Origin: an uncultured Alphaproteobacteria bacterium | GTDB lineage: Bacteria; Pseudomonadota; Alphaproteobacteria; Rs-D84 | Length of the DNA: 64,000 nt | Reading direction: 5' to 3' | Assembly (NCBI GenBank): GCA_947053455.1 | Contig: CAMRSV010000004.1 | Span: 1-64,000, forward strand | Shown: positions 20,796-29,534 of the stretch, in pieces | Layout: each line of letters starts with the position of its first letter | Position numbering within the stretch: the stretch's first letter is position 1 | The notes under the pieces: generated by a model | Database searches by the model: none | Told to the model about the DNA's origin: nothing | Seen by the model: the letters and a program-made list of their open reading frames with translations, nothing else | Program-made: the position numbers and the translations under genes

Positions 20796-21386
20796 ATGAA
20801 CATGTTTACATTGACACAATTTCCGTTGCCATTTGAATATGATGCGCTTGAACCGCATATGTCTGAAAATACACTGCATTTTCATCATGACAAACATTTG
20901 GCGACATATATCAACAATCTGAACGATTTGATTGATGGTACAGAATATGAGGCAATGCCGTTGCGTAAAATTATAAAAAAGGCGGCTGCGGAAAACGCGA
21001 CAAAAATTTTTAATAATTCTGCCCAGGTTTTTAATCATGATTTCTTTTTCCATTGTCTGCGACGCGGCGGCGGTGGGCGCGTGCCGGACGAAATTGCCGA
21101 TGCCTTTGGCGGGGCGGACGCTTTTTGCGCTGAATTCAAATCAACGGCCGCCGCAATATTCGGCAGTGGCTGGGCATGGGTGGCGCGTGATGGCGATACG
21201 CTTAAAATCATTGCTGGGAAAAATGCCGACACACCGATTGCACATGGAATGCAGCCGATTTTGGCATTGGATGTATGGGAACATGCATATTACTTGGACT
21301 ATCAAAACAGGCGCGCGGATTTTATAGATTCATTCCTGGAACGAATGGTGAATTGGGATTTTGTGCTGGAAAATCTGAAGATGTAA
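20796..21386 (+). CDS. sodB: Fe/Mn superoxide dismutase
   Basis: LEPHMSENTLHFHHDKHLATYINNLN, GSGWAWV, LDVWEHAYYLDYQNRRADF; start set by AAGGGGG RBS. Confidence 0.9.
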   Translation: MNMFTLTQFPLPFEYDALEPHMSENTLHFHHDKHLATYINNLNDLIDGTEYEAMPLRKIIKKAAAENATKIFNNSAQVFNHDFFFHCLRRGGGGRVPDEIADAFGGADAFCAEFKSTAAAIFGSGWAWVARDGDTLKIIAGKNADTPIAHGMQPILALDVWEHAYYLDYQNRRADFIDSFLERMVNWDFVLENLKM

Positions 21387-21413
21387 CAAGCGGGCGGGGT
21401 GATCCCGCCCGGT

Positions 21414-22799
21414 TTAATATCTGTCGTATATAACAGGTGTTTTGTTTGTTGTATAAATACGGTTGTTGTTTTTATTATTGTAATAAACATAAATTATATT
21501 CACCGCATCGGGCGCGACCCATGGGTTAAAGTTGCCGATAACTTGGCGTGTTGTATTCGTTGGGAAAACCGCGTGAAATGTGTTATCAAAAACGCGACTG
21601 AAGTTATCGGCAAAATTTGGTGTTGCGATTACGTTCATTATTACAATACCGCCCGGCGCAATACGCGATTTTATCCGTTCCATAAATTCTGCGGTTATAA
21701 AAGCCTCTGGTATTTGAAAGGAATTAGAATATACATCCAGTAATATGACATCATATTTTGTTGATGTGTTTTTCAAAAATTGACCGGCATCTTGGACTAT
21801 GAATTTTTTATTTGGTGTCAGTTTTTGTTGCAAGAATTTTTCTTCTGATATGTCTTTTAATGTGTGTTCTATGTCGACAAAGGTATAGTCGTTGTATTCA
21901 TCCCGCAGTCCGGCGGTAAAACCGCCGGCCCCCAGAACCAATATTTTTCGCACATGGTCGTTTGGCATTGTATACAAGAAATTGTCATTTATATAATTTA
22001 TATATTCCGCCGACATGCCTGTTGCTGGAACGTACACAGACATCGGTAGGCCGTTCATGTTTAAAATTCGCATGCCGGGGTATTGTGAAACTGAAATGGT
22101 GGAATTGGCGTTGTTTACCAGTATGCCGAAATTATTGTGTTGATATTTATTACTGTTTATATACATTGTTGGCGCAAGTATTAATAACGACGCTATTATT
22201 ATCCACACGCGTGGCCATGACAAGATTGCGCATGTGCACGCTAGTATTGCGATTGTCGCGACCGTATAATTTACGCCGATGAATGGCATAAGTATCAATG
22301 TTGTCAGCAGGGAACCCAAAACCGAGCCGATTGTGTCCCATGCCATTATAGTTCCGGTATAATTGGTATTGTGTTCGTGCAATGCGCGCGACAGCAGCGT
22401 TGTGTTAAACCCGAATAAAAACGGCCCGATTGACAGCATTGCAAACGAATATATAAATGTTTGGGCAATGGCGCGTGTTGCCCCAATGCGGTACAGCCAT
22501 GTGAAATAGTTTGTAACCAACGGAAAACTTGCGGCAAGAAATGAAAATATTGCAATTACGATAAAACTGGCGCCCAGAATACGGCGAATTTTGCCATTTG
22601 ATATTTTTTTTGATGAACCCAGGAAATATCCCAACGACATAAAACCCAGAAATGTGCCCATTATAATGCTGGTGATAACCGCGCTGGATCCGACATAGAA
22701 CCCAAGCTGACGTAGTATTACAAGTTCCAGCGATAAACTGATGTAACCGTTAAGAAATATCAACCCCAGCAACACAAATGCGAGTTTTTTGTTTTGCAT
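21414..22799 (-). CDS. Membrane-fused spermidine-synthase-like protein
   Basis: N-terminal multi-TM domain plus VLGAGGFTAGLRD, FVDIE, DVILLDVYSNS. Confidence 0.75.
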   Translation of the reverse strand: MQNKKLAFVLLGLIFLNGYISLSLELVILRQLGFYVGSSAVITSIIMGTFLGFMSLGYFLGSSKKISNGKIRRILGASFIVIAIFSFLAASFPLVTNYFTWLYRIGATRAIAQTFIYSFAMLSIGPFLFGFNTTLLSRALHEHNTNYTGTIMAWDTIGSVLGSLLTTLILMPFIGVNYTVATIAILACTCAILSWPRVWIIIASLLILAPTMYINSNKYQHNNFGILVNNANSTISVSQYPGMRILNMNGLPMSVYVPATGMSAEYINYINDNFLYTMPNDHVRKILVLGAGGFTAGLRDEYNDYTFVDIEHTLKDISEEKFLQQKLTPNKKFIVQDAGQFLKNTSTKYDVILLDVYSNSFQIPEAFITAEFMERIKSRIAPGGIVIMNVIATPNFADNFSRVFDNTFHAVFPTNTTRQVIGNFNPWVAPDAVNIIYVYYNNKNNNRIYTTNKTPVIYDRY

Positions 22800-22860
22800 G
22801 TCCTTCCCCTTGATTTAAGGCATGCTAGTAAAAAAATAGAATTTAGGCAAATCAAATTAA

Positions 22861-23157
22861 TCAATGCGCGTTCATCAAACGTACGTCATCAAATTCTGGA
22901 TACCGACAGAACATCGCGCGTGCGAACGGGCATAGTGGTATTATCTTGCGTTTTTGATTGCGCGCCAGTCCCGCGACACGTCGTACAAGATTCAATCCGA
23001 TTTGTGAATGTTGGTATGCAGGTTCAACATCCGTGTGGTCTATGATAAGTTTATCAAGTCCAACGCGCACGAAAGTTATTTCGCCAACATGTTTGCCGTT
23101 TTTATCTGCGTTAAATCCAAGCCCGTTGTCAAATAAAACATAGTCTATGTTATCCAT
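22861..23157 (-). CDS. Small GNAT-like (NATD1/YidJ-type) acetyltransferase
   Basis: GEITFVRVGLDKLIIDHTDVEPAYQHSQIGLNLVRRV, IIPLCPFA. Confidence 0.7.
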   Translation of the reverse strand: MDNIDYVLFDNGLGFNADKNGKHVGEITFVRVGLDKLIIDHTDVEPAYQHSQIGLNLVRRVAGLARNQKRKIIPLCPFARAMFCRYPEFDDVRLMNAH

Positions 23158-23233
23158 ATCATTTTCCCCCGTACAATTTGATGATAACACGTGGGTTGCA
23201 TGATATAAATATGATTGTTATCCGACTAAAATT

Positions 23234-23836
23234 TCATTCCATCCAATAACAGCGGGTGTCCGAAACTTCATATGTCCCTGTTATATCAGTGCCTGTTTTG
23301 TTTTGTATTATATAACAATCTGTTATAGGTGATTTAACATCATTTGCGTATCCGTTGTTGGGACATTGATGACAGTCATCATCTATTTCTGAATAATAAT
23401 AGTGTTCATTATAGCAATAATTGCATTTCGTGCTGGTATGCCCGTCGGCACCGCCGGCATGATTGCCGTTCTCGCATGGTTCGCAGGTACTGTCTGTATA
23501 GTATTCGTCGTATCTGCATGTATAATTTGTGATTGTACAGTTTGTAAGGGATGTAAGTGTATTTATAAGGTTTGCTTGGCCATCATATTCCAGGCATGCG
23601 CCCCAGCGTCCGTTCCAATATTCCGCTTCTAGTTCTTGTGAACGCGTGTTTGCTCTGTTTGTGCCGACCAGACATTCCAATTCATATAGTTCATCCGGAT
23701 TCGAAATGCTGAGTGGGGCCAATATATGTCCGTCGGAATTTAATTGACCACATATAGTGTTTCTAAATAAGCCGGCTGCTTTCGCGGGCACGGTTGCTAA
23801 CAATAAAATTGCCATTATCATGAATATCTTTTTCAT
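23234..23836 (-). CDS. Secreted Cys-rich protein
   Basis: Signal peptide MKKIFMIMAILLLATVPAKA; many CxxC pairs. Confidence 0.6.
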   Translation of the reverse strand: MKKIFMIMAILLLATVPAKAAGLFRNTICGQLNSDGHILAPLSISNPDELYELECLVGTNRANTRSQELEAEYWNGRWGACLEYDGQANLINTLTSLTNCTITNYTCRYDEYYTDSTCEPCENGNHAGGADGHTSTKCNYCYNEHYYYSEIDDDCHQCPNNGYANDVKSPITDCYIIQNKTGTDITGTYEVSDTRCYWME

Positions 23837-23867
23837 TTCCTGTATCCCCCTTGTGTTTTGTTTTAAC

Positions 23868-24070
23868 AAAAAACCACCAATTGTATGGTGGTCGGGATGT
23901 TAGAAAAATCATATACCTTAATGACCTCGCAGCTTTTGGAATTAAACCTGTTATATAACTGCGACAACCCGACCTGTGCGTCGGGGATGACGTCGCACGC
24001 GACGTCATGAATTTTTAACGATGCTGCCTAATGCGTGCACCGAAGGTATAAGGGATTTTCTAAGTCCCGA
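23868..24070 (-). ncRNA. Structured RNA element D (paralogue of A-C), leader of the Cys-rich protein gene or free sRNA
   Basis: a/a' AGAAAATC..TTATACCTT with AAGGTATA..GATTTTTCT; b/b' GGTCGGG/CCCGACC; palindrome ATGACGTCGC-AC-GCGACGTCAT; terminator ACCACC..GGTGGT plus T-run. Confidence 0.55.
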
Positions 24071-24156
24071 ATCCGCATTCCTTACGAATTTAATAAAAAG
24101 TATAAATTATCCGCTAATAAAAATAAAGATTAAAAAACGGGGACGTGCCCCGTTCT

Positions 24157-25101
24157 TTATTTTATTATCGCATCATAGTTTTTGCGGATTATTTTTTCAG
24201 ATTTTTTAAGTGCCGATTTTTCATTCGTGGATAATTTCGGGGTTATTGTCGCGGCCACGCCGTCACGCCCAACAATGCGCGGCATTGATACCGCAACGGC
24301 ATTCGTGCCGGTTCCGTTTACACTGCTGACGGTCATGATGCGGCGTTCATCGTTTATTATGCAACGCAGCAAATCTGCCGCTGCCGCGCCGATGCCATCC
24401 CATGTGGCGCCGCGGCCACGTATGATTTCGTACGCCGCGTTTCGTACACGGTGTTCAATTGTGTTGCGCGCGGTTTGGGTCAGTGGAACTTTTACCTGTC
24501 GGCAGAAATCATTGATTCCGATTGCGCCGATGCATGCCGAATCCCATGCGACAAAACTGCTGTCGCCATGTTCGCCCAGAACATACGCGTTTACAGATTG
24601 GGTTGATACGGTCAGTTGCCGTGACAATATTGTTCGCAGACGTGCTGAATCCAACATGGTTCCCGTGCCGATGACGCGGCCAGCCGGCAGTTTTGATATT
24701 TTCTGGGTCAGCATTACCATCACATCCAATGGGTTTGTGACCACAATTATTTTTACATGTTTTGGGTCTGTGTTTGCCATTATCTTTGGCACGATGTCGC
24801 GAATTACATCCGCGTTTTTGTTTAACAAATCCATGCGGGTTTCACCCGGTTTTTGATTGGCACCGGCGGCGATTATAACCGTGTCTGCGCCGCGAATTGC
24901 CCGATAGTTGTTTGCCGCGGTTATTTTTACATCAAACCCGAAACTGGCGGCGTGTCCCAAATCTTCGGCGGCGGCACGTGCACGTACACCGTCGCGGTCA
25001 AATAAAACAATTTCATGTACAAATCCAGTATTTTTTACCGCGGTGGCCACGGCCGAACCAACGCTGCCCAATCCGATAATTGCTATTTTCATATTCGTCA
25101 T
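24157..25101 (-). CDS. ldh: L-lactate dehydrogenase (LDH/MDH superfamily)
   Basis: GLGSVGSAVA, TNPLDVM, GTGTMLDSARLR, GEHGDSS. Confidence 0.85.
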   Translation of the reverse strand: MTNMKIAIIGLGSVGSAVATAVKNTGFVHEIVLFDRDGVRARAAAEDLGHAASFGFDVKITAANNYRAIRGADTVIIAAGANQKPGETRMDLLNKNADVIRDIVPKIMANTDPKHVKIIVVTNPLDVMVMLTQKISKLPAGRVIGTGTMLDSARLRTILSRQLTVSTQSVNAYVLGEHGDSSFVAWDSACIGAIGINDFCRQVKVPLTQTARNTIEHRVRNAAYEIIRGRGATWDGIGAAAADLLRCIINDERRIMTVSSVNGTGTNAVAVSMPRIVGRDGVAATITPKLSTNEKSALKKSEKIIRKNYDAIIK

Positions 25102-25158
25102 CCTTTGGTTTCATACGGTCTATTATATCAAAAAATCCCCCATTTCGGGGGACTTTTT

Positions 25159-26523
25159 TTACAGGCCGTTCACAATTTCCAAAACACGCCGTGGCACGTC
25201 CGCGATTTTTATGCGTTCCTGCGCCATTGTGTCGCGGTGTCTCATGGTGACGGTTCCGTCCTCTATCGTCTGATGGTCGACGGTTATGCATACCGGGGTT
25301 CCAATTTCATCGTGCCGACGATAGTTTTTCCCAATGTTGCCAGAATTTTCCAATTCAATGCGGCCAATTTGTAATTTACGCAATGCGTTTTCAATGTCGG
25401 TTGCCGTTGTCAGCAATTCCGGAACATTACGCGCCAGCGGAATTACCGCCGCCTTGACCGGGGATAACCATGGTTTTAGTTTCAGAACCAACCGTGATTT
25501 GCCGTCGGGCAGTTCTTCTTCGGTATACGCGTTATGCATCACGGCCAGCATTGCGCGGTTAACCCCCATTGCCGTTTCAATGACATACGGGATAAAGTTT
25601 TCACCGGTCTGTGGGTCGGAATACGATAATTTGACTGTGCTGTCTTTGTTCTCCATAACGTTTGCGTTTATTTTGAATTCCGATTGTGATTTTGTATGTG
25701 ACCCCAGGTCAAAATCCTGGCGGTTGTGAATACCTTCAACCTCATCAAAGCCGTCGGGAAACGCATACTCAATATCAACCGCAGCCTTCGCATAGTGAGC
25801 CAGTTTTTCGTGCGGCAAAAAGCGCAGTGATGTTGACGGAATGCCCAAGACATCCACCCACCATTTCATGCGTGTTTCCTTCCAGTGCTCAAATTGCTTT
25901 TCATCGTCCGCTGGGTTTACAAAGTACTGCATTTCAGCCTGTTCAAATTCACGCATGCGGAAAACAAATCCGCGTGGGGAAATTTCATTACGAAACGCCT
26001 TGCCAATCTGGGCAATACCGAACGGCAATTTATGGGGCTTGGCATCCAGAACGTTTTTAAAATTCGTATATGTTGTTGTCGCCGTTTCAGGACGCAGGTA
26101 TGCATTGATTGCGCCATCAGCCATTGCCCCGATGGACAGTCCCATCATCAATTGATATGCGCGCGGCTCTGTAATGTCCGTTGAACCGCAATTGTCGCAT
26201 TTAGTTTGGTCTTTCATCTTGTCTTGACGCATACGGGTGCCACATTTTTTGCATTCTACCAATGGGTCTGAAAAGCTGCCTTCGTGTCCGGAATATTTCC
26301 ACAGCAGTCTGTTGGAAATCAGGGCAGCGTCCAATCCCTCGATATCATTACGGGAATAAACCATTGCATTCCACCACGCATTACGTATGTTTTTCATCAA
26401 TTCCACGCCATACGGGCCGTAATCATACGCCCCACCAAGTCCCCCGTAAATTTCCGAGCCTGTGAATATAAAACCGCGCCGCTTGCATAATGCGACAATA
26501 TCATTGATTGTTTTTGCTGGCAT
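25159..26523 (-). CDS. glyS: Glycyl-tRNA synthetase (single-chain type)
   Basis: RRGFIFTGSEIYGGLGGAYDYGPYGVELM, NEISPRGFVFRMREFEQAEM, CxxC zinc sites. Confidence 0.92.
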   Translation of the reverse strand: MPAKTINDIVALCKRRGFIFTGSEIYGGLGGAYDYGPYGVELMKNIRNAWWNAMVYSRNDIEGLDAALISNRLLWKYSGHEGSFSDPLVECKKCGTRMRQDKMKDQTKCDNCGSTDITEPRAYQLMMGLSIGAMADGAINAYLRPETATTTYTNFKNVLDAKPHKLPFGIAQIGKAFRNEISPRGFVFRMREFEQAEMQYFVNPADDEKQFEHWKETRMKWWVDVLGIPSTSLRFLPHEKLAHYAKAAVDIEYAFPDGFDEVEGIHNRQDFDLGSHTKSQSEFKINANVMENKDSTVKLSYSDPQTGENFIPYVIETAMGVNRAMLAVMHNAYTEEELPDGKSRLVLKLKPWLSPVKAAVIPLARNVPELLTTATDIENALRKLQIGRIELENSGNIGKNYRRHDEIGTPVCITVDHQTIEDGTVTMRHRDTMAQERIKIADVPRRVLEIVNGL

Positions 26524-26631
26524 TTTATTTTTACCCCTAAATATTAACAGTGCATATATTATAACGAATTCGTTTTTTTGCAATTAAAAAAACGGAGCAT
26601 ATACCCCGTTTTTTTGTGTATCACGTATTAT

Positions 26632-26817
26632 TTATGCGCCTGTGTCGGGTGCAATTGCCGCAACCGGGCAAACCGCGGCGCATGTGCCGCATGAAATGCA
26701 CTTGGCCGGGTCAATTACGCATTTACCGTCTGCACCAACAGATATTGCGCATACCGGGCATGCACCCATGCATGTGTGACATGCAATACATTTTTGTGGA
26801 TCTATTTTATATACCAT
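26632..26817 (-). CDS. 2[4Fe-4S] ferredoxin
   Basis: CIACHTCMGACPVC and CISCGTCAAVCPV. Confidence 0.9.
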   Translation of the reverse strand: MVYKIDPQKCIACHTCMGACPVCAISVGADGKCVIDPAKCISCGTCAAVCPVAAIAPDTGA

Positions 26818-26834
26818 TTTTTCGCCTTTTGTGT

Positions 26835-27590
26835 TTAGTTTCTGTTTAACAAGCTTAACAAATACTCGAACATTGCAATGAATGATATGTACAGATGCAA
26901 TGCCCCCAATACTGCCAGTTGATTTTTTACCGTTTCATCGCCGCCCGCTGCGTATACACGCTTTAATGTCTGCATGTCATATGCCGTGAACAATGCGAAT
27001 ACCAATACGCCGATAAAGCAAACAATCGTTCCAAACGTCCCACCAAGTAATGCCGGCCATATAAACGATGCCAAACCTACCAGAACCAGGCCAATCATTC
27101 CCATCTGCAGGAATATTCCCATGAAAGACAGATCTTTTACCGTTTTGTAACCAAACATCGCCATGCATGCAAACATTATCGCAGCAATACCAAATGCGAA
27201 TAAGATTGTAAACGGATTATTTGTCACCGCAACCAGCAGCAATGGCGTCATCACAATGCCGACCAGTATCGCATAGATGAACAGCATCAGTGCGCCCGTC
27301 GCCGGTTTCATCGAAAATGCACGAACCTGTGCCCACAGGGACAGCCCCAGTCCACCGAACATTAAAATATAGAACAAGCCGGACATTCCTGTTTCAGTGA
27401 ACAGCATTCCCAACAACGGGGTTATCATTGTAAGTAATGAGGCAACCGCCGTTACTGCGACAGCGCCGAACATTAATGCGAAAATTCGTCTTAAATATGA
27501 GTTCAACCCACCCTCACGTGCAGGTGTGGCGACCGATTTTGATGTACGGCCAATTGTGCGTGTCGTCTTTTTTGTTGACATAGTTGCCAT
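26835..27590 (-). CDS. Bax inhibitor-1/YccA family protein
   Basis: Seven TM segments, AFALFTAYDMQTLKRV, ALHLYISFIAMFEYLLSLL. Confidence 0.88.
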   Translation of the reverse strand: MATMSTKKTTRTIGRTSKSVATPAREGGLNSYLRRIFALMFGAVAVTAVASLLTMITPLLGMLFTETGMSGLFYILMFGGLGLSLWAQVRAFSMKPATGALMLFIYAILVGIVMTPLLLVAVTNNPFTILFAFGIAAIMFACMAMFGYKTVKDLSFMGIFLQMGMIGLVLVGLASFIWPALLGGTFGTIVCFIGVLVFALFTAYDMQTLKRVYAAGGDETVKNQLAVLGALHLYISFIAMFEYLLSLLNRN

Positions 27591-27669
27591 AATTTTCTCC
27601 TTGTTATTTATGAAATATATAATACAATGCCGATATAAATTCAAGGGATTATTAGAAAAGGTATATAAC

Positions 27670-27948
27670 ATGGGAAAAAGACAAAATTTACATAGAATAT
27701 ATAGACCAGCAATACAAATGCATATAAAAGAAGTGAATGAAGTGTTGGTGGGGCGTTCTGCTGTTCGTGCAGGTGTTGCAGGCTTGGGTGACAAATTGAA
27801 ATCAGTTCAGGAAAAGCTGAATGCAGAACGCGCAAAGCAGGAACCAAATCCGGTGGTGATTGCGCGTTGCGAAACTGTAATCGCTCGTTTAAAAGAAATT
27901 ATAGGTAATGCGGTAAAAACGCATGTAATTCCCCAGAATGTACGATAA
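27670..27948 (+). CDS. Small hypothetical coiled-coil protein
   Basis: MGKRQNLHRIYRPAIQM start downstream of the divergent gene; helical charged sequence. Confidence 0.5.
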   Translation: MGKRQNLHRIYRPAIQMHIKEVNEVLVGRSAVRAGVAGLGDKLKSVQEKLNAERAKQEPNPVVIARCETVIARLKEIIGNAVKTHVIPQNVR

Positions 27949-27962
27949 AGCGTCGGCTATAG

Positions 27963-28784
27963 ATGGCTATTGCAATTAACCCGATTTCGCCGGTTGCATT
28001 TTCGTTTTTTGGGCTTGATGTGCGCTGGTATGCGTTGGCGTACATTGCCGGATTTATCATAGGATACTATTTATTTCGTCATTTTATGCGTTGTGATGGT
28101 AAGGTGGCGCTTTCAAAAAAGCAACTTGATGATTTGTTGACGGCGGTTATTCTGGGTGTAATTTTAGGCGGTCGCCTGGGTTATGTTCTGCTGTATAATT
28201 TGCAGTTTTTTATTGCGCATCCTTTGGAAATTTTTGCTGTTTGGCATGGCGGAATGAGTTTTCATGGTGGCCTTTTGGGGGTAATTGTTGCGGCGTTTTT
28301 GTTCGGGCGAAAAAATAAAATCAATCCATGGCGGATTTTGGATATAATGGCGGTAATTGCGCCGATTGGTCTGTTTTTTGGGCGCATTGCGAATTTTATA
28401 AACATGGAAGTAATGGGACGCCCCACAGATGTGCCTTGGGCGGTTGAATTCCTGGGCACAGGAACTGGTTCGCGCCACCCCAGTCCCCTGTACGAAGCCG
28501 CAACAGAGGGTGTATTGTTATTTGTTTTGATGTATTGCCTATGGCGGTTTACAAAACTGCGCACACAACCCGGCGCATTATCGGGCGTGTTGGCAATGGG
28601 GTATGCGTTGGCGCGTATTTGTTGCGAGCAGTTTCGTGCCCCGGATATACAGATTGGTTTTATGTTTGGTACAAACTGGTTAACTATGGGTCAATTGTTG
28701 TCGTGTTTTATGTTTATTGCCGGCGGAATAATTTTTACAGTTGCGTTTCGTCAGAAAAAGGATAAAATAGACAAAGTATGTTAG
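27963..28784 (+). CDS. lgt: Prolipoprotein diacylglyceryl transferase
   Basis: GGRLGYVLLYN, WHGGMSFHGGLLG, GRIANFINMEVMGRPTDVPWAV. Confidence 0.95.
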   Translation: MAIAINPISPVAFSFFGLDVRWYALAYIAGFIIGYYLFRHFMRCDGKVALSKKQLDDLLTAVILGVILGGRLGYVLLYNLQFFIAHPLEIFAVWHGGMSFHGGLLGVIVAAFLFGRKNKINPWRILDIMAVIAPIGLFFGRIANFINMEVMGRPTDVPWAVEFLGTGTGSRHPSPLYEAATEGVLLFVLMYCLWRFTKLRTQPGALSGVLAMGYALARICCEQFRAPDIQIGFMFGTNWLTMGQLLSCFMFIAGGIIFTVAFRQKKDKIDKVC

Positions 28785-28788
28785 TTTC

Positions 28789-28824
28789 GGATGGGTGGCA
28801 GAGCGGTCGATTGCGGCGGTCTTG
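28789..28824 (+). pseudogene. 5' tRNA-Ser fragment (36-nt exact copy of tRNA-Ser 5' half)
   Basis: Identical to 28918-28953 then diverges inside the anticodon loop. Confidence 0.8.
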
Positions 28825-28917
28825 CATACGAGTCCGTAAGAACGAGTGGTGAGCGGCACTGTCAGGTGCCAAAAGTGAACAAAACCGTAGGTTTGAAAGG
28901 CCGCGGGAAACAGTTTT

Positions 28918-29007
28918 GGATGGGTGGCAGAGCGGTCGATTGCGGCGGTCTTGAAAACCGTTGAAGCAGCAATGCTTCCGGGGGTTCGAATCCCTCCCCA
29001 TCCGCCA
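28918..29007 (+). tRNA. tRNA-Ser(TGA)
   Basis: GGATGGG/CCCATCC acceptor, loop CTTGAAA, long variable arm, encoded CCA. Confidence 0.95.
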
Positions 29008-29367
29008 GTAATATCTTATTGAAATTACTTAATTTTTTAACAAAAACATCCGGTGTCTATCGGATTTTTTTTATCGGTTTTAAGGGGGCAAATTCGGCTT
29101 TTGTGGGGTTAAAAATAAAATGGCGAAGGAATGAGTAAAAAGTCAGAAAAAAGCCCTCCTTGGGTTCGAATCCCCCGCGTTCCGCCAGGAATATCTTATT
29201 GAAATTACTTAATTTTTTAACAAAAACATCCGGTGTCTATCGGATTTTTTTTATCGGTTTTAAGGGGGCAAATTCGGCTTTTGTGGGGTTAAAAATAAAA
29301 TGGCGAAGGAATGAGTAAAAAGTCAGAAAAAAGCCCTCCTTGGGTTCGAATCCCCCGCGTTCCGCCA
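29008..29367 (+). repeat. Two tandem near-identical 180-bp units, each ending in a foreign tRNA 3' fragment
   Basis: 29008-29187 vs 29188-29367; both contain a terminator ATCCG..CGGATTTTTTTT and end GGGTTCGAATCCCCCGCGTTCCGCCA. Confidence 0.9.
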
Positions 29368-29522
29368 GGAATCAGTTATATTTTTAATATACAAACATAT
29401 CGCGTGCAAAGCCCCGGGAAATCGGGGCTTTTTTCATATAACTCATCCGGGGTATGGCGCGCATTTCTAAAAATCGGCAAATAAAAACGACTTTCTATAC
29501 AATGGCTATTTTCGGCCTGGCA
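29362..29522 (+). repeat. Left 161-bp direct repeat of the island
   Basis: Gap-free alignment to 51438-51598, about 85% identical by eye. Confidence 0.85.
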
Positions 29523-29534
29523 GTGGCTTTGGGA

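Noticed and set aside
24182-24856. 224-aa plus ORF opposite L-lactate dehydrogenase
   Set aside because: Antisense shadow ORF in GC-rich coding DNA.
28789-28917. Upstream tRNA-Ser copy as a functional or intron-containing tRNA
   Set aside because: Anticodon stem cannot form (GCGGT vs ACGAG) and no matching 3' half follows before the next 5' half begins.
29008-29367. Transposon or IS
   Set aside because: No transposase or terminal inverted repeats; units are defined by tRNA 3' ends.
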